Positions 25,036 through 34,133 of a DNA stretch of 64,000 nt are shown in pieces. Location: contig NZ_JABFHG010000005.1 in NCBI RefSeq assembly GCF_013112485.1, positions 124,001-188,000 of the forward strand, read 5' to 3'. Below the pieces are notes generated by a model. It saw nothing but the letters and a program-made list of their open reading frames with translations. It searched no databases and was not told the origin of the DNA. Source of the DNA: Roseicella sp. DB1501. GTDB lineage: Bacteria; Pseudomonadota; Alphaproteobacteria; Acetobacterales; Acetobacteraceae. The position numbers and the translations under genes are program-made. Position 1 is the stretch's first letter. The number at the start of each line of letters is the position of its first letter.

Positions 25036-26463
25036 ATGGCGCCGTTCCTGCCCGGCCGCCGGGCCGCCCTGCTCGCGGCCGCATCGCTGCTGTCGGGCTG
25101 CGCCTGGCTGACCCCGCCGGCGACCTCCTCCGGCGTGACCCTGCCCGGCCGGCTCGTGGCGACCGATCCGGCGGCCGCCGCCCTCTGGCCCGATCCGCAC
25201 TGGTGGCGCGGCTTCGGCTCTGCCGAGCTCGACACGCTGATGGCCGAGGCCATGGCGGCGAATACCGACATCGCCGGCGCCGTCGCCCGGGTGCGGCAGG
25301 CGGATGCGCAGGTGCGGATCGCCGGCGCGGCGCTGCTGCCGACGGTCGACGGCAGCGGCCAGGCGACCCGGTCGCAGACCGGCAGCGTCAACACCGCGAG
25401 CATCACCGGCGTGACCAGCCGCCGGGTCCGCGTCACCGCCAGCAACCGGGCGCTGCTCTCGGCCAGCTACGAGATCGACTTCTGGGGCAAGAACCGCGCC
25501 GCGACCGAGGCGGCGCAGCAATCCGCCTCGGCCAGCCGCTTCGATGTCGGGACGGTGACGCTGACCACCCAGGCCTCGGTCGCCAACACCTATTTCGCCA
25601 TGCTCGGCGCGCAGGAGCAGCTGGCGATCCAGCAGGACAACCTCGCCACCGCGCAGCGCGTGCTGCGGGTGATCCGCGACCGGGTCTCGGTCGGCACCGG
25701 CACCGGCCTCGACCTGGCGCAGCAGGAGACGGTGGCGGCGCAGCAGCAGGCGCTGATCCCGCCCCTGGTCGAGCAGGTCGAGACCAACCGCAACTCGCTC
25801 GGCACGCTGATCGGCCGCCCGCCACAGGAGATCCAGCTGCGCGGCGGCACCTTCAACCGCCTGGACGTCCCGCCGGTGCGGCCGGGCCTGCCGGCCGAGG
25901 TCCTGGCGCGGCGGCCGGACGTGCTGAATGCCGAGGCGACGCTCGCCGCGGCGAATGCGAATATCGTGGTGGCGCGGGCGCAGCTTCTGCCCTCGGTCAC
26001 CCTCACCGGCTCGGGCGGCTGGACCAGCCTCGCCCTCGAGACGCTGACCCGGCCGGAGAGCCTGATCTTCAACCTCACCGCCGGGCTGACCCAGCCGATC
26101 TTCCATGGCGGCGCGCTGCGCGGCCAGGTGCAGCTGACCGAGGCGCAGGCGGAGGAGCTGCTCTCCACCTACCGCTTCGCCATCCTCAACGCCCTGGTCG
26201 ATACCGAGAACGCCCTCGTGACGCTGCGCCAGACCACCGAGCAGGAGACCCTGCAGGCCAATGCCGTGCGCATGGCCGAGCGCGCCTATGCCATCTCCGA
26301 GGCCCAGCTCCGCGCCGGGACCATCGACCTCGTGACCCTGCTGAACACGCAGCAGACCCTATTCTCGGCGCGCAATACGCTGGCCCAGGCGCGGCTGGCG
26401 CGGCTGCAGGCGGCTGTCGGCCTGTTCCGCGCCCTCGGCGGCGGCTGGGGAACGCCGGCGTGA
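25036..26463 (+). CDS. Outer-membrane efflux lipoprotein, NodT/OprM-type
   Basis: A 475-aa outer-membrane factor with a lipoprotein signal: basic LPGRRA, hydrophobic ALLAAASLLSGC with the lipidated Cys at residue 22. Two repeated coiled-coil domains follow; hallmarks are WWRGFGSAELDTLMAEAM, SYEIDFWGKNRAATEAAQQS, and the conserved second half with VLARRPDVLNAEATLAAANANI and ITLLNTQQTLFSARN-like end (here VTLLNTQQTLFSARNTLAQ). It would form the trimeric TolC-like channel for the pump encoded downstream. ATG 25036 is clear. Confidence 0.93.
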   Translation: MAPFLPGRRAALLAAASLLSGCAWLTPPATSSGVTLPGRLVATDPAAAALWPDPHWWRGFGSAELDTLMAEAMAANTDIAGAVARVRQADAQVRIAGAALLPTVDGSGQATRSQTGSVNTASITGVTSRRVRVTASNRALLSASYEIDFWGKNRAATEAAQQSASASRFDVGTVTLTTQASVANTYFAMLGAQEQLAIQQDNLATAQRVLRVIRDRVSVGTGTGLDLAQQETVAAQQQALIPPLVEQVETNRNSLGTLIGRPPQEIQLRGGTFNRLDVPPVRPGLPAEVLARRPDVLNAEATLAAANANIVVARAQLLPSVTLTGSGGWTSLALETLTRPESLIFNLTAGLTQPIFHGGALRGQVQLTEAQAEELLSTYRFAILNALVDTENALVTLRQTTEQETLQANAVRMAERAYAISEAQLRAGTIDLVTLLNTQQTLFSARNTLAQARLARLQAAVGLFRALGGGWGTPA

Positions 26464-26547
26464 GCGCGCCCCTCCGGCGCCGGGCCATGGGATTCGGCCC
26501 CGCAAGGCGTATGTGAAGCACCGAGCCTCGAGGTCCCCATCCTGTCC

Positions 26548-27804
26548 ATGCGTCGTCCGTTCCTCATCCTCCTCGGCCTTGCGGTCCTCGCCGGCGCCGG
26601 CGCCTGGGTCTGGCACCAGCGCCAGGCCGCCCCGACCGCGCAGGAGGGCGGCCGGCCCGGCTTCCGCGGCGCCGGCGCCCCGGTGCCGGTGACCGCCGCC
26701 GCGGCGAAGGTGCAGGACGTGCCGATCAGCCTGGACGCGATCGGCACCGTCCAGGCCTTCAACACCATCACCGTCCGGCCGCAGGTGGACGGGCAGCTGG
26801 TGGAGATCGCCTTCCAGGAAGGCCAGATGGTGAAGCAGGGCGACCTGCTCGCCCGCATCGACCCGCGCAGCTACCAGGCGGCGCTCGACCAGGCCGTGGC
26901 CAAGAAGGCGCAGGACGAGGCGCTGCTGGCCAATGCCCGGCTCGACCTGCAGCGCTACACCAGCCTGGCGCAGAACCAGGGCATCTCGCGGCAGCAGCAG
27001 GACACGCAGCGGGCCCTGGTCGCGCAGTACGAGGCGCAGGTGGCCGCCGACCAGGGGGCGATCGACGCGGCGCGCACCCAGCTCTCCTTCACCACCATCC
27101 GCTCGCCGATCAACGGCCGGGTCGGCCTCCGGCTCGTGGACCAGGGCAATGTGGTGCATTCCGGCGACGCCACGGGCATCGTCACCGTCTCGCAGCTGCA
27201 GCCGATCGCCGTCGTCTTCACCCTGCCGCAGCAGGAGCTCGGCCGGGTGCAGGCGGCGATGCAGCGCGGCAAGGTGCCGGTGCAGGTGGTGCGCTCCGGC
27301 CCCAGCCTCGGCGCCGCGGCGGGCACCCTGCCGCCGCCGCGCGACGCGACGGTGCAGGCCGAGGGCGAGCTGCTGACCATCGACAACGCGGTCGATGCGC
27401 AGACCGGCACGATCAAGCTGAAAGCCTCCTTCGCCAACGAGGATTTCCGGCTCTGGCCCGGCGCCTTCGTCAATGTCCGGCTCGAGGTCGAGCGCCTGCC
27501 GGGCGTGACCACCGTGCCGCTGGTCGCCGTGCAGCGCGGCCCGGACGGGGCCTTCGCCTTCGTCCTCGGCGCCGACCATACGGTGGAGCAGCGGCCGCTC
27601 CGCCTCGGCGCCCTGACCAATACCGAGGCGGTGGTGCAGCAGGGGCTGCGGGCGGGCGAGCAGGTGGTGACCTCGGGCGCGCTGCGCCTCAGCCCCGGCA
27701 CGACCGTGATGGTGAACGATTCGGGCGGCAACGGCCCTGGCCCGGCCCCGCCCCCTGGCGAGCCGCGCCGGCGGCCGCGCCAAGCCGCGGATGCGCGGCC
27801 GTGA
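26548..27804 (+). CDS. RND efflux periplasmic adaptor, MdtA-like
   Basis: A 418-aa membrane-fusion protein. N-terminal anchor or signal helix (FLILLGLAVLAGAGAWVW), then a lipoyl/barrel-sandwich half (AIGTVQAFNTITVRPQVDGQLVEI), a coiled-coil hairpin with AQNQGISRQQQDTQRALVAQYEAQV, the second half with TTIRSPINGRVGLRLVDQGNVV, and the beta-barrel and membrane-proximal domains. It connects the inner-membrane permeases to the outer-membrane lipoprotein. The TGA overlaps the GTG start of the first permease (GTGA at 27801-27804). Confidence 0.93.
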   Translation: MRRPFLILLGLAVLAGAGAWVWHQRQAAPTAQEGGRPGFRGAGAPVPVTAAAAKVQDVPISLDAIGTVQAFNTITVRPQVDGQLVEIAFQEGQMVKQGDLLARIDPRSYQAALDQAVAKKAQDEALLANARLDLQRYTSLAQNQGISRQQQDTQRALVAQYEAQVAADQGAIDAARTQLSFTTIRSPINGRVGLRLVDQGNVVHSGDATGIVTVSQLQPIAVVFTLPQQELGRVQAAMQRGKVPVQVVRSGPSLGAAAGTLPPPRDATVQAEGELLTIDNAVDAQTGTIKLKASFANEDFRLWPGAFVNVRLEVERLPGVTTVPLVAVQRGPDGAFAFVLGADHTVEQRPLRLGALTNTEAVVQQGLRAGEQVVTSGALRLSPGTTVMVNDSGGNGPGPAPPPGEPRRRPRQAADARP

Positions 27805-30800
27805 GCCCGGCGGCGGATGGCGGCGCCGGAAGGCCCGGCTCGGGCTCGGGCTCGGGGCCGGGGGCGGCCGGGCGCTTCCGCGGCGTCTCCGCCCCCTTCA
27901 TCGCCCGGCCCATCGCCACCACGCTGCTCGCCATCGCGGTGCTGCTGACCGGGCTGCTCGGCTATCTGCGCCTGCCCGTCTCGGCCCTGCCGGAGGTGGA
28001 TTTTCCGACCATCGAGGTGACGACGACCCTGCCCGGCGCCTCGCCGGAGACGGTGGCGCTGCTGGTGACCGCCTCGCTCGAGCGGCAGCTGGCGCAGATC
28101 GCCGGGCTCACCGACATCGTCTCGACCAGCGGCCCCGGCACTTCGCGCATCACCCTGCAGTTCAACCTCGGGCGCGACATCGACGACGCGGCGCAGGACG
28201 TGCAGGCGGCGATCAATGCCGCCAAGGGCACGCTGCCGAGCACCCTGCCCTACCCGCCGACCTATGCGAAGGTGAACCCGGCCGACCCGCCGATCATCAC
28301 CCTGGCGCTCACCAGCGGGACGCTGCCGATCTGGCGGCTCTCGGATGCCGCCGACACGCTGCTGGCGCAGCGCCTCAGCCAGGTGAGCGGCGTCGGCCGC
28401 GTCATCGTCCAGGGCACGATGCGGCCGGCGGTGCGGATCCAGGCCGATCCGGTGCGGCTCGCCGCCTATGGCCTCTCGCTCGAGGATGTGCGGACCGCGA
28501 TCGCCGCGGCCAATGTCAACACGCCGAAGGGCAGCGTCGACGGGCCGCGCCAGGCCTCCTCGATCATGGCGAACGACCAGATCCGCTCGCCGGAGGATTT
28601 CGCGCGGCTGATCATCGCCTGGCGCAACGGCGCCCCGGTGCGCCTCTCCGATGTGGGTGAGGCGGTGCAGGATCTCGAGAACACCCTGAACGGCGCCTGG
28701 TACAATGGCGGCCCCGCGGTGCTGATCGACGTGCAGCGCCAGCCCGGGGCGAACATCGTGGCCACCGTCGAGGATGTGCGGGCGCAGCTCGGCATGCTTG
28801 AGCGGGCTCTGCCGCAGGGGGCGAAGCTCTCCATCGTCTCCGACCGCACCGCGACCATCCGCGCCTCGGTGCACGACGTGCAGTTCACCCTGGTGCTCGC
28901 GGTGGCCCTGGTCGTCGCGGTGATCTTCGTCTTCCTGCGCAGCGGCCGGGCGACGCTGATCCCGGGCATCGCCCTGCCGCTCTCGATCATCGGCACCTTC
29001 GGGGTGATGGCGCTCTGCGGCTTCTCGCTCGACAACCTCTCGCTCATGGCGCTGACCATCGCCACTGGCTTCGTGGTCGACGACGCGATCGTCATGATCG
29101 AGAACATCGTCCGGCTGATCGAGGAGGGGAAGCACCCGCTCGCCGCCGCCTATGAGGGCGCGGCGCAGATCGGCTTCACCGTCGTCTCCCTCACCGTCTC
29201 GCTGGTCGCCGTCTTCATCCCGCTGCTCTTCATGCCGGGGGTGGTCGGGCGGCTGTTCCAGGAATTCGCCCTGGTGCTCACCATCAGCGTCGTCGTCTCG
29301 ATGCTGGTCTCGCTGACGCTGACCCCGATGATGTGCGGCCGGCTGCTGCGCCCGGCCGGGGCCGAGCGGCCCGGCCGCCTCTCCCGCCTGACCGAGCGGA
29401 GCCTCGACGGGATGCGGGACGCCTATGCCCGCAGCCTGCGCTGGGCGCTGCGGCGGGAGGGGCTGATGCTGCTGCTGGCGACGCTGACCGTCGCCGGCAC
29501 CGTCGCGCTCTACGTGATGATGCCGAAAGGCTTCCTGCCCTCGCAGGATACCGGCCTGATCGTCGCCACCATCGAGGGGCCGGAGGACGCCTCCTTCAGC
29601 CGCATGGCCGGGCTGCAGCACGGCGCGGCGGATGTGCTGCTGGCCGATCCGGACGTCGTCTCCGTGACCTCGGTGATCGGCGCGGGCATCGTCAACCCGG
29701 CGCAGAACACCGGCCGCCTGACCGCGGTGCTGCGGCCGCGGGAGGAGCGCGCGGCAGATGCCGCGGCGATCATCGCCCGGCTGCAGCCACGGCTCGACGC
29801 GCTGCCCGGCCTCTCGGTGCATCTCGCGCCGGTGCAGGATATCCAGATCGGCGCCCGGCCGGGCAGCACCGCCTATCAGTACACGCTAATGGACCCCGAT
29901 GCGGCGGAGCTCAGCCGCTGGGCCCCGGTGCTGGAGCGGCGGCTGCGCGAGCTGCCGGTGCTGCGCGACGTCTCCTCCGATCGCCGCGACGGCGGGCTGC
30001 GAGTGACGGTCGATGTCGACCGCGACAAGGCCGGCCGGCTCGGCGTCACCATGCAGGGCATCGACGACACGCTCTACGACGCCTTCGGCCAGCGCCAGAT
30101 CAGCACCATCTACACCCAGAACAACCAGTACCGGGTGGTGCTGGAGGCGACGCCGGCGCTGCGCGACGACCCGTCCATGATCGGCCTGCTGCGGGTTCCG
30201 GCGACCGCCGGCCAGGCGGCGACGGCGCAGGGCACGCCGGTGCAGTCCGCGGCCGGGACGGCGCAGGTGCCGCTCTCGGAATTCGCCCGCATCGACCGCA
30301 CCGCCGGGCCGCTGACCGTGACCAAGCAGGGCCAGTTCCCGGCCGTCACCCTCGGCTTCGACCTCGCCCCCGGCGCCTCGCTCAGCGATGCGGTGGCGGC
30401 GATCCGCACGGCGGAGGCGGAGATCGGCCTGCCCGACACCATCGCGGGCAGCTTCGCCGGCGATGCCGCCGAGTTCCAGCGCTCGCTGCGGGGCGAGCCC
30501 TGGCTGATCCTGGCCGCCATCGTCGTCATCTACATCGTTCTCGGCGTGCTCTACGAGAGCCTGATCCACCCGATCACCATCCTCTCCACCCTGCCCTCCG
30601 CCGGCATCGGCGCCCTGCTGGCGCTGCGGCTGTTCGGGCTCGACCTTTCCGTGGTCGGGCTGATCGGCATCGTGCTGCTGATGGGCATCGTGAAGAAGAA
30701 CGCCATCATGATGATCGACTTCGCGCTGGAGGCGCAGCGCGACCACGGCAAGACGCCGCGGGAAGCGATCGAGGAGGCCTGCCTGCTGCGCTTCCGCCCA

Positions 30801-31028
30801 ATCATGATGACCACCCTCGCGGCCCTGCTCGGGGCGCTGCCGCTCGTGCTTGAGAATGGCACCGGCTCGGAGCTGCGGCTGCCGCTCGGCGTCTCGGTGG
30901 TCGGCGGCCTGCTGCTGTCGCAGGTGATCACCCTCTACACCACGCCCGTCATCTATCTCGGCATGGAGCGCCTGCGCGAGCGCGTGCAGCGCCTGCACCG
31001 CCCGCGCATCCCCGTCCCGGCGGAATAG
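27801..31028 (+). CDS. RND efflux permease 1, HAE-1 family, MdtB/MdtC-like
   Basis: A 1075-aa inner-membrane proton/substrate antiporter with 12 membrane segments and two large periplasmic loops. After a Gly/Ser-rich leader it begins PFIARPIATTLLAIAVLLTG, and the TM4 proton-relay pair Asp427-Asp428 is present in GFVVDDAIVMIEN, the HAE form rather than the heavy-metal form. The end of the second half (GIVKKNAIMMIDFALEAQ) is intact. GTG 27801 overlaps the adaptor stop. Together with the next two genes it may form mixed trimers, as MdtB and MdtC do. Confidence 0.95.
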   Translation: MSPAADGGAGRPGSGSGSGPGAAGRFRGVSAPFIARPIATTLLAIAVLLTGLLGYLRLPVSALPEVDFPTIEVTTTLPGASPETVALLVTASLERQLAQIAGLTDIVSTSGPGTSRITLQFNLGRDIDDAAQDVQAAINAAKGTLPSTLPYPPTYAKVNPADPPIITLALTSGTLPIWRLSDAADTLLAQRLSQVSGVGRVIVQGTMRPAVRIQADPVRLAAYGLSLEDVRTAIAAANVNTPKGSVDGPRQASSIMANDQIRSPEDFARLIIAWRNGAPVRLSDVGEAVQDLENTLNGAWYNGGPAVLIDVQRQPGANIVATVEDVRAQLGMLERALPQGAKLSIVSDRTATIRASVHDVQFTLVLAVALVVAVIFVFLRSGRATLIPGIALPLSIIGTFGVMALCGFSLDNLSLMALTIATGFVVDDAIVMIENIVRLIEEGKHPLAAAYEGAAQIGFTVVSLTVSLVAVFIPLLFMPGVVGRLFQEFALVLTISVVVSMLVSLTLTPMMCGRLLRPAGAERPGRLSRLTERSLDGMRDAYARSLRWALRREGLMLLLATLTVAGTVALYVMMPKGFLPSQDTGLIVATIEGPEDASFSRMAGLQHGAADVLLADPDVVSVTSVIGAGIVNPAQNTGRLTAVLRPREERAADAAAIIARLQPRLDALPGLSVHLAPVQDIQIGARPGSTAYQYTLMDPDAAELSRWAPVLERRLRELPVLRDVSSDRRDGGLRVTVDVDRDKAGRLGVTMQGIDDTLYDAFGQRQISTIYTQNNQYRVVLEATPALRDDPSMIGLLRVPATAGQAATAQGTPVQSAAGTAQVPLSEFARIDRTAGPLTVTKQGQFPAVTLGFDLAPGASLSDAVAAIRTAEAEIGLPDTIAGSFAGDAAEFQRSLRGEPWLILAAIVVIYIVLGVLYESLIHPITILSTLPSAGIGALLALRLFGLDLSVVGLIGIVLLMGIVKKNAIMMIDFALEAQRDHGKTPREAIEEACLLRFRPIMMTTLAALLGALPLVLENGTGSELRLPLGVSVVGGLLLSQVITLYTTPVIYLGMERLRERVQRLHRPRIPVPAE

Positions 31029-31029
31029 C

Positions 31030-34000
31030 GTGTCCTTCAGCACCCCCTTCATCCTGCGGCCGATCGGCACCGGCCTGCTCGCTGTCGGGGTCGCGCTGCT
31101 CGGCCTGCTCGCCTATGCCCTGCTGCCGATCGCGCCGCTGCCGCGCACCGACCTGCCGACGGTCGCGGTCGGCGGCGTGCTGCCGGGCGCCGATCCGGAG
31201 ACCATCGCCGCCTCCGTCGTCGCGCCGCTCGAGCGGCGGATCGGCGCCATCGCCGGGGTCAGCGAGATGACCTCCTGGTCCTCGCTCGGCGCCTTCTACA
31301 TCGTCACGCAATTCGAGCTCGGCCGGGATTCGGACGGGGCGGCCCGCGACGTGCACGCGGCGGTCAACGCCGCCGGCACCGACATGGCGCCCCTGCCCTC
31401 GCCCCCCTGGGTCGGCAAGTTCAACCCGGGCGACGCGCCGGTCCTGATCATGTCGCTGACCTCCTCGACGCTGACGCCGGGCGCGATCTACGATCTCGCG
31501 GACAGCATCGTGGTGCCCCGCATCGCCCAGGTGCCGGGCGTGGCGCGGGTGCAGCTGCAGGGCGCCGAGCAGCCGGCCATCCGCATCGCCATCGACCCCG
31601 CCGCGGCCAAGGCGGCCGGCATCAGCATGGAGCGGGTGCGCCAGGCGATCAACGAGAACAACGTCACCCAGCCGACCGGCATCGCCGATGGCCGGGAGCA
31701 ATTCGCCCCTCTCTCGGTGAACGACCGGCTCACCGAGCCCGAGGACTATGCCCGCATGATCGTCAAGCGGGAGGGCCAGTCCGTCGTCCGGGTCGGCGCC
31801 ATCGGCCAGGTCGGGGTGGAGGCGCGCGACCGCCGCCAGGGCGCGACGCTCGACGGCCAGCGGGCGGTGCTGCTGACCATCTTCAAGCAGGCCGATGCCA
31901 ATGTCATCGAGGTGTTCGATGGCATCCAGGCCCTGGTCCCGCAATTCGAGCGCTGGCTGCCGGGCGGGGTGCGGATCGAGAATGTCCGCGACCGGTCGGA
32001 CATGATCCGCGCCAGCGTGCACGACGTGCAGCGCACGCTGCTGGTCTCGATCCTGCTCGTCGTGCTGGTGGTGGCGGTGTTCCTGCGCCGGGTCTCGGCG
32101 ATCATGGCGACCGGCATCGCGGTGCCGCTCTCGCTTTTCGCGACCCTGGCGGTGATGTGGCTGGCGGGCTTCTCGCTCGACAACCTCTCGCTCATGGCGC
32201 TCACCATCTCGGTCGGCTTCGTGGTCGACGACGCCATCGTCATGATCGAGAACATCGCCCGGCTGCGGGAGCGCGGCATGGGCCCGCTCGCCGCGGCGCT
32301 GGAAGGCGCGCGGCAGATCGGCTTCACCGTCATCTCGATCACCGTCTCGCTGATCGCCGTCTTCATCCCGTTGCTCTTCATGGACGGCGTCGTCGGCCGA
32401 CTGTTCCGGGAATTCTCGCTCACTCTCGCCATCGCGGTCGCCGCCTCCGGCCTCGTCTCCCTCACCGTCACCCCGGCCATGGCGGCGCATCTGGCGCGCC
32501 AGGCCGCGCCGCCGCCGGGACGGCTCGGCCGCGCCATCGAGCGGGGCCTCGCCGGTCTGACCGCCGCCTATGTGCGCAGCCTCGGCCGCGCCCTCCGGCA
32601 CCAGCGGCTGATGCTGCTCGGGACAATCGGCCTGATCGGGACGACGGTCTGGCTCTATCTCGCCGCGCCGAAGAGCTTCTTCCCGGACCAGGATACCGGC
32701 TTCATCTCCGGCACGACCCGCGCCGCACCCGATACCTCCTACGGGGCGATGGTGCGGCTGCAGGACAAGGTCGTCGCCGCCATCCGGGAGGATCCGGCTG
32801 TCGCCCGCGTCGCCTCCATCACCGGCGTCGGCAACAGCAACGGCTCCGTCACCTCGGGGCGGGTGCTGCTGAGCCTGAAGCCGCTGGCGGAGCGGCCGGG
32901 GGTCTCGGCCGGCGATGTCGTCGAGCGGCTGCGGGCACCGCTGGCGACGATCCCGGGCATCGAGACCTCGCTGCGGGCGGTGCCGGAGATCAATATCGGC
33001 GGCCGCAGCGACGGCGCGGCCTTCCAGTTCGTCCTTCTCGCCCCCGACACCGCCGCCCTGGCGACCTGGTCCGAGCGGTTGGTGCGGCGCCTGCGCAGCG
33101 TGCCGGGCATCAACGACGTTTCCTCCGACCAGCAGCATCCCGGGCCGATCACCCGCCTCGCCATCGACCGGGACGCCGCGGCCCGGCTCGGCATCAGCGT
33201 GCAGGCGATCGCCCAGGCGCTGAACAGCGCCTTCGCACAGCGCCAGGTCTCGATCATCTACCGCGCGCGCAACCAGTACCGGGTGGTGCTGGAGGTCGAG
33301 CCGGGACGGCAGCAGGCGCCCGAGCAGGTGGACGATATCTGGCTGACCGGCCGCGACGGCAGGCCGGTGCCGCTCTCGGCCCTCGTCACTCTCGACCGCG
33401 GCACCGCGGCGACCTTCGTCACCCATCGCGGCCAGTTCCCGGCCTCGACCATCACCTTCAACCTCGGTCCCGGCGTCTCGCTCGGCGACGCGACCGCCGC
33501 GGTGGAGCGCGCCGCCGCCGAGATCGGCCTGCCGGACACGATGCGCACCGAGTTCGCCGGCAATGCCCGCGCCTTCCAGTCCTTCGCCCGCAGCCAGCCG
33601 CTGCTGATCCTGGCGGCGATCCTGACCATCTACATCGTGCTCGGCATGCTCTACGAACACGTCCTGCACCCGATCACCATCCTCTCCACCCTGCCCACCG
33701 CCGGCATCGGCGCCCTGCTGGCGCTCCGCCTCTTCGGCTTCGACTTCTCGGTCATCGCGCTGGTCGGGGTGATCCTGCTGATGGGAATCGTGAAGAAGAA
33801 CGCCATCATGATGGTGGATTTCGCCCTGGAGCACGAGCGCACCGAGCGCCGGGGCGCCGAGGCGGCGATCCTCGAGGCCTGCCGCGAGCGCTTCCGGCCG
33901 ATCCTGATGACGACGGTCGCCGCCGTCTTCGGCGCGCTGCCGCTGGCGGTCGAGACCGGCGCCGGCTCCGAGCTCCGCCAGCCGCTCGGCATCGCCGTCA

Positions 34001-34128
34001 TCGGCGGGCTGCTGCTCTGCCAGGTGATCACCCTCTACACCACCCCGGCGATCTACCTCGCCATGGAGCGGCTGCAACAGCGGCTGCGGCGCCCGCGCCG
34101 CTGCGGCGCGACGGTGCCGGCCGAGTAG
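31030..34128 (+). CDS. RND efflux permease 2, HAE-1 family, MdtB/MdtC-like
   Basis: A 1032-aa permease, start GTG 31030 one base after the stop of permease 1. N-terminal PFILRPIGTGLLAVGVALLG, TM4 acidic pair Asp400-Asp401 in GFVVDDAIVMIEN, and GIVKKNAIMMVDFALEHER near the C-terminus are all intact. It shares long runs of near-identical DNA with permease 3, including a 140-bp perfect match (33430-33569 against 36537-36676), showing recent duplication or gene conversion. Confidence 0.95.
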   Translation: MSFSTPFILRPIGTGLLAVGVALLGLLAYALLPIAPLPRTDLPTVAVGGVLPGADPETIAASVVAPLERRIGAIAGVSEMTSWSSLGAFYIVTQFELGRDSDGAARDVHAAVNAAGTDMAPLPSPPWVGKFNPGDAPVLIMSLTSSTLTPGAIYDLADSIVVPRIAQVPGVARVQLQGAEQPAIRIAIDPAAAKAAGISMERVRQAINENNVTQPTGIADGREQFAPLSVNDRLTEPEDYARMIVKREGQSVVRVGAIGQVGVEARDRRQGATLDGQRAVLLTIFKQADANVIEVFDGIQALVPQFERWLPGGVRIENVRDRSDMIRASVHDVQRTLLVSILLVVLVVAVFLRRVSAIMATGIAVPLSLFATLAVMWLAGFSLDNLSLMALTISVGFVVDDAIVMIENIARLRERGMGPLAAALEGARQIGFTVISITVSLIAVFIPLLFMDGVVGRLFREFSLTLAIAVAASGLVSLTVTPAMAAHLARQAAPPPGRLGRAIERGLAGLTAAYVRSLGRALRHQRLMLLGTIGLIGTTVWLYLAAPKSFFPDQDTGFISGTTRAAPDTSYGAMVRLQDKVVAAIREDPAVARVASITGVGNSNGSVTSGRVLLSLKPLAERPGVSAGDVVERLRAPLATIPGIETSLRAVPEINIGGRSDGAAFQFVLLAPDTAALATWSERLVRRLRSVPGINDVSSDQQHPGPITRLAIDRDAAARLGISVQAIAQALNSAFAQRQVSIIYRARNQYRVVLEVEPGRQQAPEQVDDIWLTGRDGRPVPLSALVTLDRGTAATFVTHRGQFPASTITFNLGPGVSLGDATAAVERAAAEIGLPDTMRTEFAGNARAFQSFARSQPLLILAAILTIYIVLGMLYEHVLHPITILSTLPTAGIGALLALRLFGFDFSVIALVGVILLMGIVKKNAIMMVDFALEHERTERRGAEAAILEACRERFRPILMTTVAAVFGALPLAVETGAGSELRQPLGIAVIGGLLLCQVITLYTTPAIYLAMERLQQRLRRPRRCGATVPAE
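33430..33569 (+). repeat. 140-bp block identical to part of permease 3 (copy 1)
   Basis: Perfect match to 36537-36676 (offset 3107 bp, same reading frame), covering the code for the strand after GQFPASTITFNLGPGVSL and on to AGNAR. Identity continues with scattered changes to about 33725. Confidence 0.9.
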
Positions 34129-34133
34129 GCAAC

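Noticed and set aside
30949-34077. 1042-codon minus-strand frame opposite permease 2 (and a similar one at 34053-36953)
   Set aside because: Same GC-bias shadow; low-complexity Asp/His/Arg-rich product, while the plus strand encodes full-length RND proteins.
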